The notes under the pieces were generated by a model. The model was given only the letters and a program-made list of their open reading frames with translations. It ran no database searches and was not told the DNA's origin. This document shows, piece after piece, positions 39,501-47,800 of a stretch of DNA of 64,000 nucleotides (position 1 is its first letter; every line of letters starts with the position of its first letter). Source of the stretch: Poritiphilus sp965212595. GTDB lineage: Bacteria; Bacteroidota; Bacteroidia; Flavobacteriales; Flavobacteriaceae. A program made the translations under genes and the position numbers. The stretch covers positions 81,643-145,642 of the forward strand of contig CBDBVE010000008.1 in NCBI GenBank assembly GCA_965212595.1, given 5' to 3'.

Positions 39501-39624
39501 ACTTATTCTTCAGGACATTGCCGGGGATATTGATCAGGTATTTAGCGGAAGAAGAGCAAACATCGCTTCGCAGTTAGATCCCCTGCTGAGACAGCAACAA
39601 GAATTGGGAGGAGCGGATAAGTAG
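36544..39624 (+). CDS. Giant eCIS cargo, first fragment: leader, lipase-like insert, DUF4157 core
   Basis: This fragment encodes 1026 residues. It has the shared leader (residues ~12-65, with an extra E-E-E-L-R-M-K-P copy), then a region about 118-330 containing GLSGG with Ser201, a V-T-L-F-G-A-P-S-S segment and N-P-M-D-I-G, which together resemble the core of a lipase/alpha-beta hydrolase. The DUF4157 core follows with HELTH at 426-430. The rest is helical. The stop at 39622 seems premature: removing one G from the GGG at 39606-39608 continues the frame as Q-E-L-E-E-R-I-S-S-L-E-E, a seamless coiled coil into the next fragment. Treat it as the 5' part of one ~1906-residue gene. Confidence 0.75.
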   Translation: MHQSLQKNSIQPKLKIGQPNDRFEQEADAVADQVMKMPKTQIPTIQRKCQACEEEELRMKPKATTIAPVIQKKSEEEEELRMKPLGNDTLVQKQDDTTDQDSNTTEEASTTDASTPNVTLELPSPLILRANGVMYTSPTFLVEGPNGRIVDLAPYTGRGHIDFPLAALESLGIPVLSYYHFHFGRARQYLGQHFDSAYGLSGGTSFIRNALHYGYISADDVTLFGAPSSFHFEHYQGIPNLNIVANPMDIGTMINVSYFNYPLQEGHNNPAVLFTVTAPFNQNPFEAFVNLGGAIAHALSGDLYNLPNVTHSYPRFHDEADTAIGTPTTTTQVSPKADTALSAPNGLESRINAQKGRGRPLPSQTKTFMERRIGADFGKVRIHNNSHASQLNKDLGAKAFTTGNDIFFNQGQWNPASSNGQHLLAHELTHVVQQKQSGQGVNTIQRWQVSSDDNTELREPPPINMTVSLSGLKFYLRGNQFFSAGATRPQLMAAMLRRLLEGQYRVGLETEAIAYLVSHNGEWSGSLSSDSSAVAGQSAVGNVSLDSTATTQLMSFFEESGLRSVLSEEQRELIRLGASAEDIYNAIQRSNNPLPTWYTEWMFKRVMASNADMLRLYQSTRLLLDDGTSVSGRDGLIEQIRSYAGTTADVLEAIRVDYELGNYIDDLTAREGYRRLVGRSRLEVLRFYAAPETLVPDAALNFMQYLRTQPGLLNEAGDENNRTARITLLSRFERFYDRAHRAEAMTDERLTDSAATATDMAWQAEMTSHPGLQPPLFEASLSANYRFIMSMKMDHWINHFALYSYQWERARITQPPSENNDEIELIGLSQRPNNNEVRDLERRRVSRYNQADITRVIESMGTRPSFSALTLVAANNILRSFASEFRGEIQRITESRNEEVIAFPEPGLFMVRCKAVPVIDGDEEVVRLPSVAYMIVNVMDPVDLAVTQHTRTMETRSAARERIDEINEILEADMSHPDAASLEQELLILQDIAGDIDQVFSGRRANIASQLDPLLRQQQELGGADK

Positions 39625-39679
39625 CCTGGAAGAATCCACTACTGCAGATCCCAGAGAGCTAGAGCGAGCACGAGCAAGG

Positions 39680-41743
39680 TTGTACTTGTTTAGACTTGAA
39701 TATTCGAGGATAATCCGAAGGCTAGAAGGTCAACAGGAAGAGATTGAAGAAATTGAAGAGGCCAGAGCCGGACAGCATCAATCATATGAAGGACCACGAG
39801 AACAAATTGACGCTACCTTTGTCAATGATTCAGGGGTAACCATCAACCTCGTCTTGGAAGCTACCCAACTCAATACAGGGGATGACGCGGACGACGCCAC
39901 AGACGAACTTAGCTTTGTTGTAGCCGATTTAACCATAAATACTGGTGGACTGGGAAGAGGGCGTGGTGATACACGTCTTATGGCAATAAGCAATGCCGTA
40001 GTTAATGTATTAGAATCGCATGGGGATTATGGCAGAGGTCATTTAGTGATAACCATTGATGGCGAACATCTTCATAGACCGGTACATGCCGGCGCAGGTG
40101 CAATATTCATGGAGGCCCTGGAAAGTGTGACTATGGTAGCCTCCATTGCGGCTATTGTAGCGGCCCCTTTTACTGGTGGAACCAGCCTGTACCTCTTACT
40201 ACCACTGGGTGTAGTTGGAGCCTTACCTTCCCTGTATCGTTTGTACCAAAGGTACGATTCCAGCACACTACGGCCCGACCTTGAAGTTGCATTAGATGTA
40301 GTAAACGTCGTAGGAGGCTTTATAGGCCTCGGGCATGCAGCTACCACGTCTTTACGGCTTGTACAGCTAGGAAGGGTAATGCTAATTGCAGGATTGGCCG
40401 CTGATGGCGCCGGCTATATATTGATGGGTGCAGCAACAGTAAGTCAACTCATGTCATTACGCGGAATGCCCGAAGGACAACGAAATGCACAGTTCCTTGA
40501 AATTATGTTCAATGCGTTGCTTCAGGTTGGGATGATTGCCGGCGGATCTCTGGCACAATTCCATGCCCAGCGGCAAGCACACCAAAGAAGAAGACAGGGT
40601 AGGAGATCTGCCCATGTTGATGCCGTAGATCCTGATGTAGTGAGAGTGCCTGAAGGCGAAGTCACCGTTAGGCCTGAAGAGCCACACACGCCAGCTTCAG
40701 ACGCCCAAGTGGGTGGTATAAGGGGTAGCGATGTCTATGAGCTTGCAATCCCAACAAATTCTTCGCAAAGAAGTATTTTCAGCCTCATTGGAAGAGGTAC
40801 GGCAGGACCCAGCGTTTCAGATGTTTTCAGACTCATAAGGACGAGTACCAGAATCGCCGATATACGTCCTGTATTTCAACAAAGAATGCACGGAAGTAGT
40901 CTTAGCTGGGATGGCACAAGTCATTTCTGCCATCTCGAAGTTCCGGTTAACGTAGGTGGTACTACGGTGCAGGTACGCGTTGAGGTCACTATAAGGGCAC
41001 GAGGGTTTGATTCCCGTGGTAGGGCAGGTACCCCAGCTAGGGTAGGTAGCCATGGAGCAGAATCGGGTCCTGCTTCGTTCAGTTTGGAATATAGACCGCC
41101 CGAAAATGGACGACCCGGACGCTGGGTGGCCGATGTAGAAGTAGACCCAAGGGTGCAATTAAGCAGTGAGCCTACGGACGCTCCCCGGTCCAGGGATTTT
41201 GATACAATTCTCGGGCACGAATTAGATGAAATTGCAGATATAGTCGTAGATAATCACCAGCACACAGGAGAACGTCAGGGAACCACCTTTGATCCGGATA
41301 TTTTAAATCAGAATATAGCGCAGCAAGCAGAAGCTTCTATGTTTAGGCCTGATGCCGCTTCAACGGCACCTTCCATCAGCTCTCATGACCGCGCCGCGGC
41401 ACGAGAGTTATTCACTCAATACCAGCAAGCTTCAGAAGGAGGAATAACTCCTACTGAAACGAGGAGGAGAGAAAATCAGTTTAGTCGGTTATTGGAAAGT
41501 ATGGGATTTACAGATTCGATAGACACCCCAAGATTTAACCAACTCATGGATGCGTTGAGGGCTACGGGACATTCGGATAGTGGATTTTTGTTGAGGGTCG
41601 AATCTGAGGCGAGATACAACATGGCTCAGGCTAGCCTGGCCGGAATTCCGGCTGCAGAAATGCTACCAGGACAACGGAGAGTAGTTAGTCGGGAGATAAT
41701 AGGGCATCTTTTGGAGCCTGGACCATCTTCAGGTAGTTTTTGA
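39680..41743 (+). CDS. Giant eCIS cargo, middle fragment
   Basis: An open frame without its own credible start (only TTG at 39680). It is open from 39590, overlapping the end of the first fragment, and reads on from it after a +1 shift. Contents: a coiled coil at the N-terminus, then hydrophobic Gly/Ala-rich segments (about 40100-40500) that could span or insert into membrane, then soluble sequence with G-H-E-L-D-E. The TGA stop at 41741 follows a T5 run (41737-41741); with four T the frame continues S-S-G-S-F-E-G-S-G-I-G-G-G-H-E into the third fragment. Little can be said of function beyond a payload or delivery segment. Confidence 0.6.
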   Translation: MYLFRLEYSRIIRRLEGQQEEIEEIEEARAGQHQSYEGPREQIDATFVNDSGVTINLVLEATQLNTGDDADDATDELSFVVADLTINTGGLGRGRGDTRLMAISNAVVNVLESHGDYGRGHLVITIDGEHLHRPVHAGAGAIFMEALESVTMVASIAAIVAAPFTGGTSLYLLLPLGVVGALPSLYRLYQRYDSSTLRPDLEVALDVVNVVGGFIGLGHAATTSLRLVQLGRVMLIAGLAADGAGYILMGAATVSQLMSLRGMPEGQRNAQFLEIMFNALLQVGMIAGGSLAQFHAQRQAHQRRRQGRRSAHVDAVDPDVVRVPEGEVTVRPEEPHTPASDAQVGGIRGSDVYELAIPTNSSQRSIFSLIGRGTAGPSVSDVFRLIRTSTRIADIRPVFQQRMHGSSLSWDGTSHFCHLEVPVNVGGTTVQVRVEVTIRARGFDSRGRAGTPARVGSHGAESGPASFSLEYRPPENGRPGRWVADVEVDPRVQLSSEPTDAPRSRDFDTILGHELDEIADIVVDNHQHTGERQGTTFDPDILNQNIAQQAEASMFRPDAASTAPSISSHDRAAARELFTQYQQASEGGITPTETRRRENQFSRLLESMGFTDSIDTPRFNQLMDALRATGHSDSGFLLRVESEARYNMAQASLAGIPAAEMLPGQRRVVSREIIGHLLEPGPSSGSF

Positions 41744-41837
41744 GGGTTCTGGAATTGGTGGCGGACATGAAACGGCCAGGCTCACCGCGGTAAACGGCGA
41801 CCCAAGCAGTCCGTATTTCGTAGTTGAGGAAGGAAGT

Positions 41838-42266
41838 ATGCAATTGCCAGGTGGCGAAACAGTAAGAAGATACAGACAATACGAACTCGTAGCAGGGGCT
41901 ACAAAATCTTCAGCTACACCACCGACGCCCGTATCTGGAAGTCCTACACCATCAACGGGTGGTGGTATGGGTACGTTGCCACCAGCAACTCCTGGTACGC
42001 ACTACGATCCTGCACAATGGGAGATATCGAGAAGGCCGAAGAGCACGGTAGATAATATGCAAGCCTTTTTGCCGGGAGCTGAACGGGCCTTTGCAGACTT
42101 TTTTAGAACTCAAGTACAAGGAGTGGTTACCACACCCCAAAGTGGACAATGGTGGAGGCATGTATTTGAGGGAGTAACCTATGCAGGGCATTACAATTAT
42201 GATGGCAGTAATATTACGTCTTTATCATTAAATTCTATATTTGTTGATGCCTTTTCAATACCATAG
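41838..42266 (+). CDS. Giant eCIS cargo, C-terminal fragment
   Basis: The frame is open from 41703, upstream of the first ATG at 41838, and continues the middle fragment after a second +1 shift. Upstream codons read F-E-G-S-G-I-G-G-G-H-E-T-A-R and P-Y-F-V-V-E-E-G, clearly protein-like, so the ATG is internal rather than a true start. The fragment holds a Thr/Ser/Pro/Gly-rich linker and a ~75-residue C-terminal domain rich in aromatic residues (W-W-R-H-V-F, H-Y-N-Y-D). I do not recognise the domain; by position it would be the toxin tip of the giant cargo. Confidence 0.6.
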   Translation: MQLPGGETVRRYRQYELVAGATKSSATPPTPVSGSPTPSTGGGMGTLPPATPGTHYDPAQWEISRRPKSTVDNMQAFLPGAERAFADFFRTQVQGVVTTPQSGQWWRHVFEGVTYAGHYNYDGSNITSLSLNSIFVDAFSIP

Positions 42267-42272
42267 TTAGAA

Positions 42273-43508
42273 ATGCAGCTAAAATCAAAGACTATAAATA
42301 TTGATGGAATTCCCTTTAAGATTTACGAGAATCTGGGTGAGAAAGGACTGGCCCCGCCAGAGGAGCTTAAGGCTTTAGGAACTTTTATTGGCGAACTAAG
42401 AAAGGATTATGGAGAAGGCCTTCGCACTGATCTCAAAAAAGGGAAGTATATCGCCACTAATGCTATTTCTCTTATGGAGGTTTCTAGTTCGGATCAGGAC
42501 AAAGCTCGCTCATTTTGGCGTAGACATTCTGATCAAGAACCGAAAGATGATTGGGTAGCCATTTATGTAGCAGATATGCCTTGGCATGCCTACTTGCCGC
42601 ATTCAACGCTTTTAAAAATCGTGGCTCAGGTAGAGCAACTCTTATCTGAAGAAACCTTAGCTCCAGAACCACCCTGGTTATTCCGGGAAAACCCGATAGC
42701 GTCCTACGCTTGTAGAAAAGAACCTTATGAAGGCCTAGAGGAACAAATGCTCAGAACTTTGGATGAAAGATTATCTGAATTTCAGATTGATAACCAGGGA
42801 CTACTGTCAGATCCAACCACCGGTCAGGAGCTTAACGGATCCCATGAGTTTGTTCAGCGCCTTAAATTTCACGGTTTGTTCTCTTCGAAAGAAAATCTAA
42901 TGAAATTGGATGAACTTCAGCAATGGGGCTTAAGAAACTTAGAAGACTACTACAAAAAGTGGTTGGGGAACCCAAAAAAATATTCAGCTGCCAGAGATCA
43001 GACTCTGGAAAGTATGGTTGCCCGGCTATTTAAATTGCTCTCCATGGAATCATCTAAACAAGATGATAAGATACTTATTGCCTTGAGAAATAAGGTACTT
43101 ATTCAGCTAAGCCAAATGGGATACCTCGATGAATTGAAAAGTAAGGAAGGTTGCCAAATAATATTGGAGCAACTTGGGGATGCTCCTAATTTAAAACACT
43201 ATGTAAGAGCAATAGGATTTTTATGGGAGTATATATATTCAGCAGAAAGAGGTGCAAGCTCAAACAATAAGGAGGTTTCTGATATTCTTGATTTTCCTGT
43301 TTCCGTAGAGTGGTTTTTGCATAACAGACCACCTCAAGGGTACAGTCCTTTCGCCTGGTTAGCCAACTGTGAGAAAGAGATCTATACTGCTAAGCTAGAT
43401 CGTGACAAGCAGTTATTTAAAAAGGTTGATGGCAAATCGTTTATATTCTACATTGCAAACGAAGATGGCATTATCCCTAAGTTGATACGTTATAAAATTA
43501 GTGCTTAA
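42273..43508 (+). CDS. Unknown protein downstream of the giant cargo
   Basis: A 411-residue protein starting six bases after the giant cargo stop, so surely co-transcribed. It opens with an I-N-I-D-G-I-P-F-K-I-Y strand pair, then is mainly helical and acidic. It has no leader, DUF4157 core, signal peptide or membrane helix, and no family is recognised. As the last gene of the cargo row and coupled to the largest payload, it could be a chaperone, loading factor or cognate immunity protein. This is inference from position. Confidence 0.6.
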   Translation: MQLKSKTINIDGIPFKIYENLGEKGLAPPEELKALGTFIGELRKDYGEGLRTDLKKGKYIATNAISLMEVSSSDQDKARSFWRRHSDQEPKDDWVAIYVADMPWHAYLPHSTLLKIVAQVEQLLSEETLAPEPPWLFRENPIASYACRKEPYEGLEEQMLRTLDERLSEFQIDNQGLLSDPTTGQELNGSHEFVQRLKFHGLFSSKENLMKLDELQQWGLRNLEDYYKKWLGNPKKYSAARDQTLESMVARLFKLLSMESSKQDDKILIALRNKVLIQLSQMGYLDELKSKEGCQIILEQLGDAPNLKHYVRAIGFLWEYIYSAERGASSNNKEVSDILDFPVSVEWFLHNRPPQGYSPFAWLANCEKEIYTAKLDRDKQLFKKVDGKSFIFYIANEDGIIPKLIRYKISA

Positions 43509-43517
43509 AAAGGGTGT

Positions 43518-44216
43518 CTAAAACAAGGGGATCACCTCCGATGCTCTCTTTATAAGATGTGCAGTGTTTTTAACTTTAAATTTTTCAATGAGGTTTTTAC
43601 GGTGCGAGATCGCCGTATGGTCACTGATAAACAACCTATGTGCAATCTCTTTGGAGGAGAAACCATTTGCAATAAGATGCAGTACTTCTTTTTCTCGTGA
43701 CGAAATAGAAAGTTCCTCCACCAATTCCTTAGAATCCATAGCAGGCTTGGCCGTGGCGTTGAGGTAATTTTCAATGGTTTCCATTTCGGTGACGTCATAA
43801 AAGTAATTGGTTGTAAGTAGGTGGGTGTCTAATTTGTGGTGCTGCATTTCATGTTTCAGGCATATTTTTTTTCCATTATATTTTTTAAAGTGGTATTTAA
43901 GGGATAATACTTCATTTTTAAAGGGCTTTTGTAAGAAATTCAGAATCTTACCTTTAATCCAAAACCTTTCATTAGAATCTATTTGTGTAAACCAGGCATC
44001 CCAGCCGTTATCTAGCAACCTATGACAGGTGCTGCCTGCCAGCTCTTTCAAATTATCGCTACAATAAAGGAAACGCTGTTCGGAGATTTGATAAATGCCG
44101 ATAACTAGATTTTTGGAGTTTTGACAAGCCTCTAATAGATGGGAAATCCGTATTGGGCAATAGTGCCTGCGGTATGGAAACAAAGGGGGCTCAATGTTTT
44201 TTTTAGCAGAGTTCAT
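43518..44216 (-). CDS. LuxR-type transcriptional regulator
   Basis: A 232-residue protein, convergent with the cargo row and ending ten bases from it. The C-terminal ~65 residues are a LuxR/GerE helix-turn-helix: L-S-S-R-E-K-E-V-L-H-L-I-A-N-G-F-S-S-K-E-I-A-H-R-L, then S-D-H-T-A-I-S-H-R-K-N-L. The N-terminal ~150 residues look PAS-like (a mixed strand/helix sensor with Trp and Cys residues), without receiver-domain aspartates. It could sense a small ligand and control the eCIS operon. The control link is inferred from location only. The 649-base gap upstream of it contains its promoter. Confidence 0.85.
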   Translation of the reverse strand: MNSAKKNIEPPLFPYRRHYCPIRISHLLEACQNSKNLVIGIYQISEQRFLYCSDNLKELAGSTCHRLLDNGWDAWFTQIDSNERFWIKGKILNFLQKPFKNEVLSLKYHFKKYNGKKICLKHEMQHHKLDTHLLTTNYFYDVTEMETIENYLNATAKPAMDSKELVEELSISSREKEVLHLIANGFSSKEIAHRLFISDHTAISHRKNLIEKFKVKNTAHLIKRASEVIPLF

Positions 44217-44865
44217 TATAAGGGCTTCATTACATACAATTTACTGAAGAAGACCAAAAAAGTAAGATTAAGATGTATAAGTTGGTAGTAATATTGTATA
44301 GATGGTGGTAAGAGATGGTATTGTGAGCTCTAGCTCCGGAAGGAATCACAAATGTAGTATTTAGGCCACTACTTATGATGGTTTAGATGTTAGATGTCCT
44401 GAATGATTCCTTTTTAATATACTTGCTTGGAAATAAAGTAAATACAAAGGACTGAACTCCATGAAAAAGATGATTTCAGAAATCGTTCTTCTACATATAA
44501 TTTATCACCCCCATAATAAAATATATGGTGAGGGAAACGATAAGACAACTAATTGCCGCAAGTAGATTATCTCCTTGAAATTCTGCTTAACGAGTTAGTC
44601 AAACATCTTCAAATGAAACAGATTTAAATAAAAACCATATAATTTCTAGGGTTTTTATATAATTGAAATTATAGATTATATAGTATTTTACTGCTGTTTT
44701 CTTCCCCGATTTTATCGCATCACACATTTTTGGTTTTAAACCTAAGAGTTAGGTCATTTCCCATGGACCTATTTCAGGTTTTTTAGGGTTCCTAATATGT
44801 GTTGAACGAATAATGTTGTTTCTAAAACTGTTGGCTTAAATGTTTAACTCTCTAAAGGATCTGTC
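44217..44865. other. Intergenic region with inverted repeat and decayed small gene
   Basis: A 649-base AT-rich gap between two divergent genes. It holds a degraded copy of a small membrane-peptide gene (separate entry) and a perfect 9-base inverted repeat, AAGGAATCA at 44340-44348 and TGATTCCTT at 44404-44412, with a 55-base loop and a T run after the right arm. The repeat is terminator-like but no gene ends just before it. Promoters for the LuxR-type gene and for the CHAT gene must be here, but none was identified with confidence. Confidence 0.4.
44491..44583 (-). pseudogene. Degraded copy of a small membrane-peptide gene
   Basis: The reverse strand reads E-F-Q-G-D-N-L-L-A-A-I-S-C-L-I-V-S-L and continues to I-N-Y-M-stop, almost the same as the C-terminus of the small protein at 56595-56717. 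The two 93-base stretches differ at about 16 positions by eye but at only two residues. A TAA lies two codons before the E-F-Q-G segment and no start codon lies between, so this copy has no intact reading frame. It lies at the near edge of the CHAT/SIR2 block, in the same orientation as its sister at the far edge. Confidence 0.65.
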
Positions 44866-47800
44866 ATGAAAAATCGTATTTCGTTCTACGGAAATAATGT
44901 TAAGGAGGAAGGCTTTTTTGACACTGAAAACAGCTTTTTAGATGTTGAGACCAGGGCCACTTTTGAGGTTATCAGGGAGCGCTCAGAGGCCGCCGAACAG
45001 CTAGTGGATATTGATGATGACGAGCTTCTTCAGCTTGAATTTGAAGACGGATTTGTAAGGCTGATGACCCTTAAGCAGTTGACTGAAGAATTTCCGGAGG
45101 TGCAAACAAGGTCTGTTTCAGCAGATGAAGATCATATTAGGTTACCAGACTTCTTAGAGGGCTATGACACTACAAGAGGGCCAATCAAGAACCTTCTTAA
45201 AAAACTCAAAATTGTTTCAGTAAATGAAAAACTGACCGAGTTCTCAGCAATTGCCCTGGCCGCAAAGATAGAAGATCAGCTAGAGCCGGCTGAGGGTCTG
45301 TACGTTTGCGATGATCCCAATCATTTGACTAAAATAGCCGGTAAGTTGGATACGGCTGACCCGATGCTAATTTTGTTGCATGGTACCGCTTCCAGCACAG
45401 CGGGTAGTTTTGGCGGGTTTGTCAAGGATGATGAACCGAGTGCTGCCTGGAAAGAAATTCAGAAAACTTACAAAAAAAGAATATTTGCCTTTGAACACAG
45501 AACTTTGTCAAAAAGCCCTTTGGCCAATGCTGTTCATTTGCTTAAGCTGCTCCCGGAAAATGCAACCGTTCATTTAGTTTCCCATTCAAGAGGCGGACTA
45601 ATAGGGGAAATCCTGTCACGCAATCAACTGGATGGGAAAGAACCGTTTTCCCAAGAAGATATAAGAGTATTTGAGTTACTCGATGAGGAAGAAGAACTGG
45701 ACCGGAAAGATGATATTGAGCATTTAAAAGAACTCAATGCCTTGCTTCGCGAGAGGCGTATACGGGTAGAAAAATTTGTTAGGGTAGCCTGCCCGGCATC
45801 CGGAACCACTCTGGCTTCCCAGCGACTGGATCTGTATTTAACGGTTATTCTAAATCTAATTGGGTTAATCCCTGGCCTAAAGGGCAATCCTATTTACACT
45901 TATGTAAAATCGTTTCTTATTGCCTTCGTAAAGAAAAAGGCAGATACAAAATTGTTACCTGGCCTTGAAGCTATGATGCCCGAATCTCCTTTTATCAGGG
46001 TGCTCAACAACCGTAACAACACAATTAATTCAGAGCTTTTTATTATTGCCGGAGACGTTAAGGCTCATGGCATAGGACGATCTATAGCAGTGATGTTGAC
46101 AGATGCCTTTTACCGGGCCCAGCACGATTTTGTGGTGAATACGATTTCCATGTTGGGGGGTACACCGAGAAAGGATACCTACTACAAGTTTTATAGCAAT
46201 AAAGACGTCAGTCATTTTAATTACTTCATTAATAAACCCTCGCAAAACAATATCGCTGCCGCGCTTGGAAGTACAAAACTTACCAATACGGGTTTCAAAC
46301 CCTTGAACCAATTATTGCTGGAGGAGTTTGAGTCTGGCAAGGTGAGGGGTAGATTGCACTATGTAGCCCCAGGAGAGAAAGAGGAAAAAGACGCTCCACA
46401 TGTCTATGTACTCCCAGGGATCATGGGAAGTAAATTGAGAGCAGAAAAGCATTCGGTATGGGTAAACCCTTTGAGGCTGGCTACTGGCCAAATGGAGCGA
46501 CTTGATATTGAAGCCGAGGAAGTTGAGGCCTATGCGCTGATGGGAAGCGCTTATAGGTCACTTTTAAGAGAGTTGGGGAAAAGATACAATGTAATACCCT
46601 TTCCCTTCGATTGGCGTCATTCTATTGTAGATAGTGCCAAAGTACTGGCGCAAGACCTTGAAGAAAGGATGAAAAAAACCCAGCAACCCATTCGTATTAT
46701 GGGTCACTCTATGGGTGGTTTGGTTGCCCATGCGCTTTATAGCGGCCATAAAGCCGTTTGGGATAAATTTATTGGCAGAGAAGGCTCCAGAATGATCTTC
46801 CTGGGATCTCCGATCGGCGGATCGCACATTATACCGGCGGTATTCCTGCGAGAGCATAAACTTTTCAAGATTTTACACTCTTTAGATCTAAAGAACAGCA
46901 GCGCGGAGCTGCTGAAGATAATCAGGTCTTATCCCGGTTTACTTGAACTTCTTCCAATGAGCGGTAAGAACGACTATTTTAAAAATCTTATCTGGCAAAA
47001 AATGGCCCAGGGATCCAAAGATTTTGTACAACCCCTAAAAGAAGAACTTCAAAGAGCTTCCCGCCTAAAGGTGCTTTTTGAGAAAAGGCCTATCGATAAG
47101 AAAAATGTGGTTTATGTGGCGGGGAAAGACAGGCGTACTCCCTGCGAACTGGATTTTGATGACGGTGGAAAGCCCTTTTTATGGGGAACCGCCGAGGGAG
47201 ATAGCTGTGTAACCTGGGCAACAGGGATTCCTAAGCAATTGCAGGATCAGACCTGGTACATGGATGAAACCCATGGCAACCTTTGCGCGTCGAAGAGGCA
47301 CTTCCCTGCGCTAATTGACTTGTTGGAGAATGGTTTTACCAATTTGCTGCCTAACAAACCTATAAAAGACCGGGGCGATGAGCTTAAGTTTGTAATGCCC
47401 GAAGATACACCCTTGACATTGAATTCAGAGATGGCCCTTGAACATGCCATTTTAGGAATCATCCCAGATCTTGGAATAGACACGCCAGAGTTTAAGATCA
47501 ATCTCGATGTTTGTCATGGTGATTTAGGCAATGCCAGGTTCCCGGTAGCTGTGGGGCATCATGTCGGCGATCCCATCGTCAGTGCGGAAAGGGTGGTTGA
47601 TTTTTACATGAAAAAGGCCCTTTCAAGACATCATGAAGTTGGGCTCTATCCGGGCACTATTGGCAGTTCAATTGTTCTTTTAAATGAAAAAGATAAGTTT
47701 AAGGGGGCAATTGTTTTGGGGTTGGGAGTTTATGGTGAATTGAATGAAGGAATGCTGGCAAGAAGCTTTTCTCATGCCTGTGTAGACTATGCAATGTCTG

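Noticed and set aside
39590..39680. Programmed ribosomal frameshift in the giant cargo
   Set aside because: Two independent +1 shifts at a plain GGG and T5 would be needed, with no obvious slippery heptamer, rare codon or stop-context signal. Simple single-base insertions explain both better, though slippage cannot be excluded.
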